DNA from: an uncultured Eubacteriales bacterium
GTDB taxonomy: Bacteria > Bacillota > Clostridia > Oscillospirales > Butyricicoccaceae
Assembly: GCA_934395135.1 (NCBI GenBank)
Contig: CAKRRK010000029.1
Coordinates: 1-16,059, forward strand
DNA: 16,059 nucleotides
Reading direction: 5' to 3'
The notes under the pieces were generated by a model. That model did not search any database. It had not been told where the DNA came from and worked only from the letters and a program-made list of their open reading frames with translations. Position numbers and translations under genes: made by a program. How positions within the stretch are numbered: position 1 is the first letter of the stretch; each line of letters begins with the position of its first letter. Shown here one piece after another: positions 1-7,727 of this stretch.

Positions 1-16
1 CCTTTTTCCTGCCCTT

Positions 17-577
17 CTATCCGATCATTCCCAAGTGTTCTAACAAAATTTTTGTCCCCATCGCTATCAGAACAATCCCGCCAACCATTTCCGCTTTGGC
101 TTTGTATTTGACGCCAAACACATTTCCGGCCTTTAGTCCCACTGAAGATAACACAAATGTGGTGATTCCAATTAGCGTAACGGCCGATACTATAGGAACC
201 TGCAGAAATGCAAAGGTTATACCGACCGCCAATGCATCAATACTGGTTGCCACAGCAAGCGGTATCATAGTTTTAACCGAAAAAGAACTGTCCAGATTTT
301 CCGCGGCGCCTCTGGACTCTCGAATCATATTCAGCCCAATCAAGACCAATAGGATAAATGCAATCCAATGGTCAATGTTGGCGATGAGCGTACGGAAACT
401 GCTTCCAAGAAAATACCCAATCAACGGCATAAGAAACTGAAAGCCTCCGAAATATATTCCGACAGTAAGCCAGTGTTTCGTCTGAATGCGGTTTACAGAC
501 AATCCCTTACAGACAGCCACCGCGAAAGCATCCATAGACAGACCAATTCCAATAATAAATAGTTCCCACATTCCCAT
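17..577 (-). CDS. mntP: MntP-family manganese efflux pump
   Basis: This 186-aa integral membrane protein is predicted to export Mn2+ from the cytoplasm. It shows about six hydrophobic segments (near residues 3-25, 35-58, 65-85, 103-124, 128-150 and 163-183). It also has the family's two repeated acidic motifs, MDAFAVAVCKGL around D16 and SIDALAVG around D114, which are thought to coordinate the metal. Its length is normal for the family. The start chosen is ATG at 577, preceded by AGGAGG at 589-594 (11-nt spacing). The family call is firm from the motifs, and the substrate is supported independently by the Mn2+-type riboswitch directly upstream. It is transcribed alone from its own promoter, downstream of the arginine operon. 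Its 3' terminator is outside the window. Confidence 0.95.
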   Translation of the reverse strand: MGMWELFIIGIGLSMDAFAVAVCKGLSVNRIQTKHWLTVGIYFGGFQFLMPLIGYFLGSSFRTLIANIDHWIAFILLVLIGLNMIRESRGAAENLDSSFSVKTMIPLAVATSIDALAVGITFAFLQVPIVSAVTLIGITTFVLSSVGLKAGNVFGVKYKAKAEMVGGIVLIAMGTKILLEHLGMIG

Positions 578-631
578 ATCAGCATTATCCTCCTACCTAT
601 CTATACAATTCACTTGCTTGCATTGAGATAT

Positions 632-675
632 AAAAAAGACGAGGCCATCTGCAATCCATACAGATAAGTCTCGTC
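632..675 (-). terminator. Intrinsic terminator of the mntP riboswitch (expression platform)
   Basis: On the minus strand GACGAG (670-675) pairs with CTCGTC (638-643), and an inner CTTATCTG/CAGAT region adds a second stem. The hairpin is followed by an A-run on the plus strand (632-637), which reads as six U in the RNA. The 5' arm is also the 3' end of the aptamer (GACGAGACTTAT). Folding of the aptamer and of the terminator are therefore mutually exclusive, which predicts that ligand binding turns mntP ON. Confidence 0.85.
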
Positions 676-750
676 ATTTAAGATGGGACCAGGACGTTTT
701 AAATCCAGTATGTTGACTCCACCACACCCAGTGCTGACTACTCCCTTATT
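664..750 (-). ncRNA. yybP-ykoY (Mn2+) riboswitch aptamer
   Basis: Read on the minus strand, the element has P1 formed by AUAAG (745-749) and CUUAU (664-668). The hallmark GGGAGUAG follows at 738-745, then GUCAACAUACUGG, and near the 3' end GACGAGACUU. An AUUUAA/UUAAAU pair forms the second arm. These are the conserved blocks of the yybP-ykoY family, known to sense Mn2+ and to control mntP/yybP exporters. The gene downstream is mntP, so motif and context agree. Confidence 0.92.
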
Positions 751-757
751 TCTGGAG

Positions 758-787
758 ATTATACCAAAAAAGCCTGTGCATTGTCAA
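758..787 (-). promoter_or_regulatory. Sigma-A promoter of the mntP riboswitch transcript
   Basis: The minus strand reads TTGACA (782-787), an 18-nt spacer, then TATAAT (758-763). Both hexamers match consensus exactly. Transcription would start near 751, just before the first aptamer helix, so the RNA begins almost directly with the riboswitch. Between this promoter and the argF stop (788-907) I see no further gene. Confidence 0.88.
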
Positions 788-907
788 GCGGAATCTTATC
801 CGCTGCCCTTGGATTTTTGAATTGTAAAGTATTAGCTTTTTATTTGTCATAGCCTTTTTACCGCTCTCCGAGGATTGGCAACAAAGATGTGACGAATTCT
901 GTTTTCG

Positions 908-1825
908 CTATTTCTGCATTAATTGTACCATAACGGCCTTTTGTACATGCAAACGATTTTCCGCTTCTTCAAAAATTTCATCTGCATGAGCCTCCAATAT
1001 TTCCGCGGAAATTTCCTCACCCCTATGGGCAGGCAAACAATGCTGTACCATTGCTGTACCTTTAGCATATTGCATTAATTCCTGATTAATTTGATACCCT
1101 TCAAATGCGATTCGGCGCTGGCTAACCTCGTTTTCTACGCCCATACTTGCCCACACATCGGTAATCACAACATCCGCATCTGTTACCGCTTCCTTTACAT
1201 CTGTTGTCAGAGAAAAACGGCCTCCATTCTCCTTTTCGTTCCAAGCAAATGAAAGTACCGCCTCGTCCGGCTCATATCCTTCAGGGCATGCAATCGATAC
1301 ATCCATTCCGCATTTCAAACCGCCAACAATCAGACTATTGGCCATATTATTCCCATCCCCAATATATGCAAGACGAATATCTTCTAACACAGCAAATCTT
1401 TCCCTGATCGTCATAAGGTCTGCCAACACCTGACACGGATGAGAAAAATCTGTCAGGCCGTTGATGACGGGTATGGTGGCACAACTTGCTAAAGTCTCTA
1501 CTTCTTCTTGTTCATAGGTACGGATCATAATCGCATCCAGATACCTGGACAGCGTGCGCGCCGTATCCTCCATCGGCTCTCCGCGGCCAATCTGCAAATC
1601 GCGGTTAGACAAAAATAGCGCTTGTCCGCCAAGCTGATACATACCCGCTTCAAAGGAAACCCTTGTTCTGGTGGAAGACTTCTGAAAAATCATTCCAAGG
1701 CTCTTCCCTTCCAGGCGCTTATGAGGGATGTGGTGTCTCCGTTCATATTTCAGTTGATCCGCCAAGTCAAGAATGGATATTATCTCCTCTTTGGACAGAT
1801 CCATCAGTTTTAACAAATGTTCCAT
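908..1825 (-). CDS. argF: Ornithine carbamoyltransferase
   Basis: This cytosolic enzyme makes citrulline from ornithine and carbamoyl phosphate. The 305-aa protein is of usual length. It carries the carbamoyl-phosphate loop SSTRTR at about 50-55, the HPCQ motif at 129-132, the ornithine-side DVWASMG at 223-229 and HCLP at 262-265. It is the last gene of the arg operon. Its Shine-Dalgarno AAGGAG (1836-1841) overlaps the argD stop codon, with 10 nt to ATG, which suggests translational coupling. The biosynthetic rather than catabolic (arcB) role is inferred from the operon. No clear terminator follows, so readthrough toward mntP is possible. Confidence 0.97.
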   Translation of the reverse strand: MEHLLKLMDLSKEEIISILDLADQLKYERRHHIPHKRLEGKSLGMIFQKSSTRTRVSFEAGMYQLGGQALFLSNRDLQIGRGEPMEDTARTLSRYLDAIMIRTYEQEEVETLASCATIPVINGLTDFSHPCQVLADLMTIRERFAVLEDIRLAYIGDGNNMANSLIVGGLKCGMDVSIACPEGYEPDEAVLSFAWNEKENGGRFSLTTDVKEAVTDADVVITDVWASMGVENEVSQRRIAFEGYQINQELMQYAKGTAMVQHCLPAHRGEEISAEILEAHADEIFEEAENRLHVQKAVMVQLMQK

Positions 1826-1840
1826 ACGTGCTTTTCTCCT

Positions 1841-3022
1841 TTAGCACAAGACAGATTGTAAAATTTTCAACGCTTCCCCTATTTCCTCGTAAGAAATTGT
1901 CAGAGGCGGCAAAAGGCGGATTGCATTTTTGCCAGCCGTAATCACAAGGGCGCCTTTGTCTATTATTTCTGCTGCATATTGAGAGTGTTTTCCCTCTTCC
2001 ACAATAATACCAAGCATTAGCCCCTGTCCGCGAACGCCAAATACATTTGGCGAATGCATCTCTAAAATCCGCCTCCGGATATATTCACCTTTCTTTTGTA
2101 CTTCGTTCAGAAAAGTTTCCTCCGCGACAATCGACAGGACTGCTTTGGCGCATGCGCATACCAGCGGCGTTCCGCCAAAGGTTGTGGCATGCGTACCGGG
2201 GCTTAACACGGCGTCGCAGTTGGCGGACGCCATAACAGCTCCAATCGGAACACCGCCGCCAAGACCCTTTGCCATTGTAACGACATCTGGACGAATCCCA
2301 TAATTCTGAAAACAAAACAGTGAACCCGTTCTTCCAATGCCTGTCTGAACTTCATCTACAAGGAGCAGCAAATCCTGTTCCCGGCAAAGTGCTTCCACCG
2401 CTTTTACAAAAGCAGGATCCTGCGGCAGCACACCGCCTTCCCCCTGAATTAGTTCCAGCATCACCGCGCACGCAGAACCGTCTGCTTTCTTGCGGACATC
2501 CTCAATATCCCCTGCTTTTGCATAGGAAAACCCTTCTGTGAACGGGAAGAAATAATTGTGAAACTTATCTTGTCCGGTTGCTTTTAAGGTGGTAATTGTT
2601 CTGCCATGGAAAGAATTATACAATGTAATAATCTTGTTTCTTCCGGCTCCATACTTATCAAAACTATACTTTCTTGCCAGCTTAATGGCGCCCTCGTTGG
2701 CCTCTGCACCGCTGTTGGCAAAAAACACTTTGCTCATGCCGGTCTTTTTACACAAAATCTCTGCTACCTCAATCATTGGCTTTGTCGTAAACAGATTGGA
2801 TGCATGGATTAGCTTATGCGCCTGTTCTGTCATTGCCGAAATCACTGTTTGATTGTTATATCCTACCGAATTTACCCCGATCCCGCTGGCGAGATCCACA
2901 TACCGTTTTCCGTCAAAATCCCATACCACGGAATTTTCTCCCTTTTCCAGGGCAATTGGAAATCTGCCGTATGTATTCATCACATATTGATTTTCTTTTG
3001 CCTTTAATTCCTCAAAGATCAT
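1841..3022 (-). CDS. argD: Acetylornithine aminotransferase
   Basis: This PLP enzyme converts N-acetylglutamate semialdehyde to N-acetylornithine using glutamate. It is a class-III aminotransferase with SGAEANE at about 104-110, FHGRT at about 138-142, DEVQTGIGRTG at about 223-233, and AKGLGGGVPIGA, whose lysine (about K252) should hold PLP. The start is uncertain. An in-frame GTG at 3031 adds three residues but leaves only about 3 nt after AGGAA (3035-3039). ATG at 3022 lies about 12 nt away and begins MIFEELKAKENQ, so I chose ATG. It sits 6-15 nt after argB. A second activity on succinyldiaminopimelate is possible, as in some relatives. Confidence 0.95.
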   Translation of the reverse strand: MIFEELKAKENQYVMNTYGRFPIALEKGENSVVWDFDGKRYVDLASGIGVNSVGYNNQTVISAMTEQAHKLIHASNLFTTKPMIEVAEILCKKTGMSKVFFANSGAEANEGAIKLARKYSFDKYGAGRNKIITLYNSFHGRTITTLKATGQDKFHNYFFPFTEGFSYAKAGDIEDVRKKADGSACAVMLELIQGEGGVLPQDPAFVKAVEALCREQDLLLLVDEVQTGIGRTGSLFCFQNYGIRPDVVTMAKGLGGGVPIGAVMASANCDAVLSPGTHATTFGGTPLVCACAKAVLSIVAEETFLNEVQKKGEYIRRRILEMHSPNVFGVRGQGLMLGIIVEEGKHSQYAAEIIDKGALVITAGKNAIRLLPPLTISYEEIGEALKILQSVLC

Positions 3023-3037
3023 AATTTTCACACTTTC

Positions 3038-3904
3038 CTACATAAACATTGTACCAACGCCGTCATTGGACAAAAGCTCAATTAAAATAGAATGCTTTAC
3101 TCTGCCATCCTGAATGTTCGCCCGGCTTACCCCGTTTCGAATGGCCTCCACACAACAGTCAACTTTTGGTATCATACCGCCGGAAATAATACCTTCTTTT
3201 ATAAGACGAGGCACCTCGGACACTTTCAGCTGTTTAATAAGCGTGCTGTCATCATGATAGTCCCGCAGCAATCCTCGCACATCTGTCAGCAAAATCAGTT
3301 TCTTGGCCTTTAATGCCGTGGCAAGTTTTGAAGCTGCCAAATCTGCATTGATGTTATACGCCTTATCGCCGTCCACTCCTTTTGCCACTGTGGAAACGAC
3401 CGGAATGTATCCTCTGTCCAGCATATCAATTACCGGCTGCGGATTCACCTTTACAATATCTCCTACATAGCCGTAATCCGTGCCATCTTCATCGACATGG
3501 CGCGTTGCTTCAAACAATCCTGCATCCATGCCTCCAAGCCCGATGCCGATACCGCCAGCGTTGCCAAGAAGTGTGACAAGGTCTTTGTTAATCTTACCGC
3601 ACAGGACCATCTGCACAATGTCCATTGTTTCTTCATCCGTATAGCGCAATCCATTGATGAACTTGGATGTCTTTCCAGTTTTTTTCAACATTTCATTGAT
3701 TTCAGGTCCGCCGCCATGCACCATGACGACTTTAATCCCAACCAGGTTCAAAAGCACAATGTCATGAATAACCGCTTCTTTTAACTCTTCATTGATCATT
3801 GCGTTTCCACCATATTTCACCACTACTGTCTTTCCGTAGTAATCCTGAATGTGGGGCAACGCTTCTACCAATACTTTCGCCCTTGTTGCTGCATCTAACT
3901 CCAT
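3038..3904 (-). CDS. argB: Acetylglutamate kinase
   Basis: This enzyme phosphorylates N-acetylglutamate with ATP, the controlling step of the cyclic arginine pathway. The 288-aa amino-acid-kinase-fold protein shows KYGGNAM near K30, HGGGPEIN, NGLRYTD, NINADLAA and a late SGGMIPK block. The N-terminal helix before KYGGNAM (about 25 residues, LVEALPHIQDYYGKT) is the feature known from hexameric, arginine-inhibited kinases. Feedback inhibition by arginine is therefore likely, which fits a pathway that recycles acetyl groups through ArgJ. The start is ATG at 3904, with AAAGGA at 3915-3920 and 10-nt spacing. It lies 21 nt after argJ. Confidence 0.97.
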   Translation of the reverse strand: MELDAATRAKVLVEALPHIQDYYGKTVVVKYGGNAMINEELKEAVIHDIVLLNLVGIKVVMVHGGGPEINEMLKKTGKTSKFINGLRYTDEETMDIVQMVLCGKINKDLVTLLGNAGGIGIGLGGMDAGLFEATRHVDEDGTDYGYVGDIVKVNPQPVIDMLDRGYIPVVSTVAKGVDGDKAYNINADLAASKLATALKAKKLILLTDVRGLLRDYHDDSTLIKQLKVSEVPRLIKEGIISGGMIPKVDCCVEAIRNGVSRANIQDGRVKHSILIELLSNDGVGTMFM

Positions 3905-3925
3905 TGTATTGTTATCCTTTTCTTA

Positions 3926-5140
3926 TTACGTTCTATAATCGCCGTTGATTTTTACATAGTCATAGGTAAGATCGCAGCCCCATGCCGTGGCTGAATCTTC
4001 TCCCTCATGAACCTCGATTGCAATGGTAACTTCCGGTTCCAACAAAATATTCTTCGCAAGCTCTTCATCAAGAGCAAGTCCTGCGCCATTCTGGCATACC
4101 AGAACGGTCCCAGCCTTGGAGGAAAAGCTGATATCCACATATTCCGGTCGGAACGGCGCTTTTGAGTAACCCATAGCGCAAATTACTCGGCCCCAATTTG
4201 CATCCGCACCATACATGGCAGTCTTGACCAAACTGGAAGCTGCAACACTTTTTGCCAGACGTTCTGCCGCTTCCTCACTTCTGGAGCCAGTTACAGTGCA
4301 GGTGATGAGCTTGGTTGCTCCTTCGCCGTCTCTGGCGATTTCTTTTGCCAGATACACATTTACCTCATCCAGTGCCTTTAAAAAGACATCGTATGCTTCA
4401 TCATGCCATTCGATCAATTCATTTTCCGCCTTGCCATTTGCCAAAATAAGGCATGTATCATTGGTGGAAGTGTCCCCATCTACCGAAACTCGGTTATACG
4501 TTCTTTTTACGCTGTCGGATAAAGCAAGCTGCAACATTTCTTCTGTAATATTGCAATCTGTTGTGAGAAAAGCAAGCATTGTCCCCATATTGGGATGAAT
4601 CATACCAGAACCTTTGGCAATTGCCCCTATTTTGCATACTTTTCCAGCGACTTCAAATTCCACCGCAACGCTTTTCATCTTGGTATCCGTGGTCATAATG
4701 GCAGTTGCTGCCCCATCGGAACCATCCTTTGAAAGCTTTGGCATAATTTCTGCGATATGTTCTTCGATACATTCTACCGGCAGCCTGGGCCCAATAACGC
4801 CGGTGGAGGCGACCGCAATATCCTCTTCTGCTACATGCAATACAGATGCCAGTGCACGGCACATCCGCTTGGCATTTTCAAGTCCGTCCGGTGCACATGC
4901 ATTGGCGTTGCCGGAATTTACAATCACTGCTTTGGCAATTCCGTTTTCCAAATGCTCCATTGTAACATAAATAGGAGCAGCTTTTACTTTATTCAATGTA
5001 AAGGTTGCTGCAGCAGTGCATTCCACGTCGCTTACAATCACCGCAAGATCATCTTTTTTACTGCCTGGCTTGATGCCGCAGTGAATGCTTGCCGCTTGAA
5101 AGCCCTTTGCAGCACAAACGCCGCCATCAATTCTCTTCAT
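3926..5140 (-). CDS. argJ: Bifunctional ornithine acetyltransferase / N-acetylglutamate synthase
   Basis: ArgJ moves the acetyl group from acetylornithine to glutamate and, in bifunctional forms, also makes acetylglutamate from acetyl-CoA. The 404-aa precursor should cleave itself before Thr187 in HPNMG-TMLAF, giving alpha and beta chains, with that threonine as the nucleophile. STGVIG (112-117) supplies the oxyanion residues, and NSGNAN (75-80) and the C-terminal KINGDYRT are typical. An upstream in-frame start adds 21 residues that run back over argC. I prefer ATG at 5140, which follows GGGAGGAAG (5146-5154) and starts MKRIDGGV. Bifunctionality is inferred because no argA is present here. 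The gap to argC is 13 nt. Confidence 0.95.
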   Translation of the reverse strand: MKRIDGGVCAAKGFQAASIHCGIKPGSKKDDLAVIVSDVECTAAATFTLNKVKAAPIYVTMEHLENGIAKAVIVNSGNANACAPDGLENAKRMCRALASVLHVAEEDIAVASTGVIGPRLPVECIEEHIAEIMPKLSKDGSDGAATAIMTTDTKMKSVAVEFEVAGKVCKIGAIAKGSGMIHPNMGTMLAFLTTDCNITEEMLQLALSDSVKRTYNRVSVDGDTSTNDTCLILANGKAENELIEWHDEAYDVFLKALDEVNVYLAKEIARDGEGATKLITCTVTGSRSEEAAERLAKSVAASSLVKTAMYGADANWGRVICAMGYSKAPFRPEYVDISFSSKAGTVLVCQNGAGLALDEELAKNILLEPEVTIAIEVHEGEDSATAWGCDLTYDYVKINGDYRT

Positions 5141-5153
5141 ATATTCTTCCTCC

Positions 5154-6188
5154 CTATATTGCAGGCGGAATGGTATCCAGCCCTTGTGCTTCAGCAAAGT
5201 CAAATAGAATATTCATATTTTGAATTGCCTGTCCTGCAGCGCCCTTTACCATGTTATCAATTGCGGAAACCACAATCAGCATACCGGTATGCGCATCTTC
5301 ATGAATGGAAATATGGCAATTGTTAGACAAACGAACGCCCCGGATATCCGAAAACTGGCCAAGAGGCAGTACTTTTACAAAGGTTTCCTCTTTATAAAAC
5401 TCGCAATACAACTGATGAATATCCGCAAGACTTTGGCTTGTTGCTTTTTTGCAGTAAATGGTGGAAACAATGCCGCGGTTTACAGGCAGTAAATGGGGCA
5501 CAAACGTGACATGCATTGTTTCCCCGGCCATTTTAGAAAGGGTTTGTTCAATCTCCGGCGTGTGACGATGTGCACCGATCTTATACGGATGAAACCCTTC
5601 ATTTAAATCGACAAAATGGGTTCCTTGGGAAAGCCCACGCCCTGCGCCGGTAGAACCGGATTTGGAATCGATGATAATTCCCTGCTTGTTTACCAAATCA
5701 TTTTTCAATGCCGGATACAGCCCTAAGGCGATAGAGGTAGGATAGCACCCCGGATTGGCAACAATTTTTGTTTTTCGGATATCTTCTCGGTTAAACTCCG
5801 GCAGACCATATACTGCCTTTTTGTGGAGTTCCTTGTTCTCAAACGTTCCGCCGTACCAAGTCTCGTACGCCTCTTCGCTCTCCAATCGGAAATCCGCACC
5901 AATATCAATAAACGCTTTTCCCTTTTCCGCACATTGCGCAGCAATCGGCTGGCTGACGCCATGAGGAACTGCCGCAAAAATGACATCACACGTTTCGATT
6001 ACCTCTTCCACCGGGCAAAGAATATCGTCTACCATCCCATAATACGATGGATAAATTTCTGAAATAGATTTTCCGGTAAAGCTGACTGAAGCAATTTTAT
6101 GTAGCTTTGCCTTGCCGTGGCCTGCAAGCAGCCGGATTAGTTCTACGCCGGCATATCCTGTCGCACCAATAATTCCCGCTTTTACCAT
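5154..6188 (-). CDS. argC: N-acetyl-gamma-glutamyl-phosphate reductase
   Basis: This NADPH enzyme reduces N-acetylglutamyl phosphate to the semialdehyde. The 344-aa protein begins with the Rossmann motif GIIGATGYAG (residues 5-14). It has the catalytic cysteine in NPGCYPTS (C148), followed by GSTGAGRG and HRHTPEIEQ, all standard for the long-form ArgC. The open frame extends upstream by 22 residues (MLKSRNLL...), but those overlap the end of argH and have no motif. ATG at 6188 follows a GGAGAGGAA site (6198-6206), so this start is preferred. It is third in the operon, 25 nt after argH. Confidence 0.96.
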   Translation of the reverse strand: MVKAGIIGATGYAGVELIRLLAGHGKAKLHKIASVSFTGKSISEIYPSYYGMVDDILCPVEEVIETCDVIFAAVPHGVSQPIAAQCAEKGKAFIDIGADFRLESEEAYETWYGGTFENKELHKKAVYGLPEFNREDIRKTKIVANPGCYPTSIALGLYPALKNDLVNKQGIIIDSKSGSTGAGRGLSQGTHFVDLNEGFHPYKIGAHRHTPEIEQTLSKMAGETMHVTFVPHLLPVNRGIVSTIYCKKATSQSLADIHQLYCEFYKEETFVKVLPLGQFSDIRGVRLSNNCHISIHEDAHTGMLIVVSAIDNMVKGAAGQAIQNMNILFDFAEAQGLDTIPPAI

Positions 6189-6213
6189 GTTTGTTGCTTC
6201 CTCTCCATAGTTA

Positions 6214-7599
6214 TTATAATTCCAGCGCATCAATAAATTTCTCGATTTTAGCAATCTGGCGGTTTACTTCTTCTGCTGCTGGTCCGCCGATCACCTTTCT
6301 CTCATTGACACAAGTGCGCAGATCCAAAGCATCGTACACATCATCCTCAAAATATTTGGAAATTGCCGCAAAATCACGCAGCGTCAAGGTCTCCAGCGTC
6401 TCGCCCGTTTTAATGCATTGGTTCACCAAACGCCCAACAATCATATAAGCGTCACGGAATGGCACGCCGCGCTTGGTCAAATAATCCGCGCAATCCGTGG
6501 CGTTGATAAACCCTTGTGATGCGGCACGCTTCATATTATCTTTCCGCAGCGTCATGGTGTCGAACATCGGCGTAAAAACCTCAAGGCATTGTTTTACCGT
6601 GTCAATTGCGTCAAATACCGCTTCCTTATCCTCCTGCATATCCTTGTTATATGCAAGAGGCAGCGCTTTCATCATCGTAAGCATCGTAATAAGAGAGCCA
6701 TATACTCTCCCGGTTTTCCCGCGAATTAATTCGCATACATCTGGATTCTTTTTTTGCGGCATAATGGAAGATCCTGTAGAATATGCGTCATCCAATTCTG
6801 CAAATTTAAATTCCCAGGAACACCAAGAAATGATCTCTTCCGAAAGACGGGATAAATGCATCATTAAAATAGAAATTGCCGAACATAATTCAATGCAATA
6901 ATCTCGATCGGATACGCCATCCAGACTATTATCCGTTACACTTTTAAATTGCAGCAGTTCATTTACCCGCTCCCGGTTGATTGGATAAGTGGTAGATGCT
7001 AAAGCGCCAGAACCAAGCGGCATCTCATCCATACGGTCGTAACAATCCAAAAACCGTGTGATATCACGTTTTAACATATTGGCATAGGCCATCATATAAT
7101 GCGCAAATGTAGTCGGCTGCGCCCTTTGCAAATGGGTATAGCCAGGCATCACCGTGTCCGTATTGGCTTTTGCCTTTTTGATCAAAGCGCGCTCAAAATC
7201 AATAATGTGACGGACAATGTCCTTGATTTCTTTTTTTACATACATCCGCATATCCAGTGCAACCTGGTCGTTGCGGCTTCTCGCTGTATGCAGACGTTTC
7301 CCCGCCTCACCAATGCGATCCGTCAAAATTTTTTCAATGTTCATATGAATATCTTCATAATCCATGGAAAACTCAATATTGCCTGCTTCAATGTCTTCCA
7401 AAATGGAGGCCAATCCCTGGACGATCTTTTTTGCATCTGCTTCGGCAATAATCCCTTGTTCCCCAAGCATCGTTGCATGGGCAATAGATCCTGTAATGTC
7501 TTCTTTATACAACCGGCAGTCAAACATAATGGAAGAATTAAAATCGTTCACTACCAAATCTGTCTCTTTTTGGAAACGTCCAGCCCATAGTTTTGCCAT
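6214..7599 (-). CDS. argH: Argininosuccinate lyase
   Basis: This cytosolic homotetrameric enzyme splits argininosuccinate into arginine and fumarate, the last step of the pathway. The 461-aa length is normal. Conserved blocks of the fumarase/aspartase superfamily are present: HTARSRNDQ at 104-112, GYTHLQRAQP at 153-162, and the SSIMPQKKNP signature at 277-286 with the catalytic serine loop. The start is ATG at 7599. The best Shine-Dalgarno (GAAAGG, 7613-7618) is weak and 13 nt away. Translation may therefore be less efficient than for the other arg genes, or may depend on the structured 128-nt spacer from argG. Confidence 0.97.
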   Translation of the reverse strand: MAKLWAGRFQKETDLVVNDFNSSIMFDCRLYKEDITGSIAHATMLGEQGIIAEADAKKIVQGLASILEDIEAGNIEFSMDYEDIHMNIEKILTDRIGEAGKRLHTARSRNDQVALDMRMYVKKEIKDIVRHIIDFERALIKKAKANTDTVMPGYTHLQRAQPTTFAHYMMAYANMLKRDITRFLDCYDRMDEMPLGSGALASTTYPINRERVNELLQFKSVTDNSLDGVSDRDYCIELCSAISILMMHLSRLSEEIISWCSWEFKFAELDDAYSTGSSIMPQKKNPDVCELIRGKTGRVYGSLITMLTMMKALPLAYNKDMQEDKEAVFDAIDTVKQCLEVFTPMFDTMTLRKDNMKRAASQGFINATDCADYLTKRGVPFRDAYMIVGRLVNQCIKTGETLETLTLRDFAAISKYFEDDVYDALDLRTCVNERKVIGGPAAEEVNRQIAKIEKFIDALEL

Positions 7600-7630
7600 T
7601 GTGTCATCAGCGCCTTTCTAATTAATATAA

Positions 7631-7652
7631 AGGGCAGGTTTTAACCTGCCCT
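7631..7652 (-). other. Perfect inverted repeat in the argG-argH spacer (possible attenuator)
   Basis: AGGGCAGGTT (7631-7640) and AACCTGCCCT (7643-7652) form a 10-bp perfect stem with a two-base centre. The RNA could open to a four-base loop. On the transcribed minus strand the stem is followed by TTTATATTAATT, which is U-rich but interrupted. It resembles a weak terminator located inside the operon, about 30 nt before argH. It could lower argH-F expression or protect the RNA end after processing; neither is shown by sequence alone. Confidence 0.55.
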
Positions 7653-7674
7653 CACCTTTTTCTTGTCTAGGTAC

Positions 7675-7714
7675 TGGTGCGGTCAGATGCCGACGTATTC
7701 TGGCGCGCGCACCA
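7675..7714 (-). other. Second hairpin in the argG-argH spacer
   Basis: TGGTGCG (7675-7681) pairs with CGCACCA (7708-7714), and inside it CAGA (7684-7687) pairs with TCTG (7699-7702). It lies directly after the argG stop codon, 23 nt before the other inverted repeat in the transcript's direction. No open reading frame, tRNA or known riboswitch motif was recognised in this 128-nt spacer. Confidence 0.45.
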
Positions 7715-7727
7715 ACCCTTGCTATGT

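Noticed and set aside
787..804. AGCGGA/TCCGCT hairpin as terminator of the arg operon
   Set aside because: No U-run follows it on the minus strand, and its end overlaps the mntP -35 box.
4757..5326. 189-aa plus-strand open frame opposite argJ/argC
   Set aside because: It is antisense to two confidently identified genes, spans their junction, and has no family-like motif or clear ribosome site.
7099..7590. 163-aa plus-strand open frame opposite argH
   Set aside because: It lies wholly within argH on the other strand; the sequence looks like a shadow of conserved argH codons.
7660..7727. tRNA-like or small-RNA gene in the argG-argH spacer because of CACCA and GC-rich arms
   Set aside because: No cloverleaf, anticodon arm or T-loop could be formed; only simple hairpins are seen.
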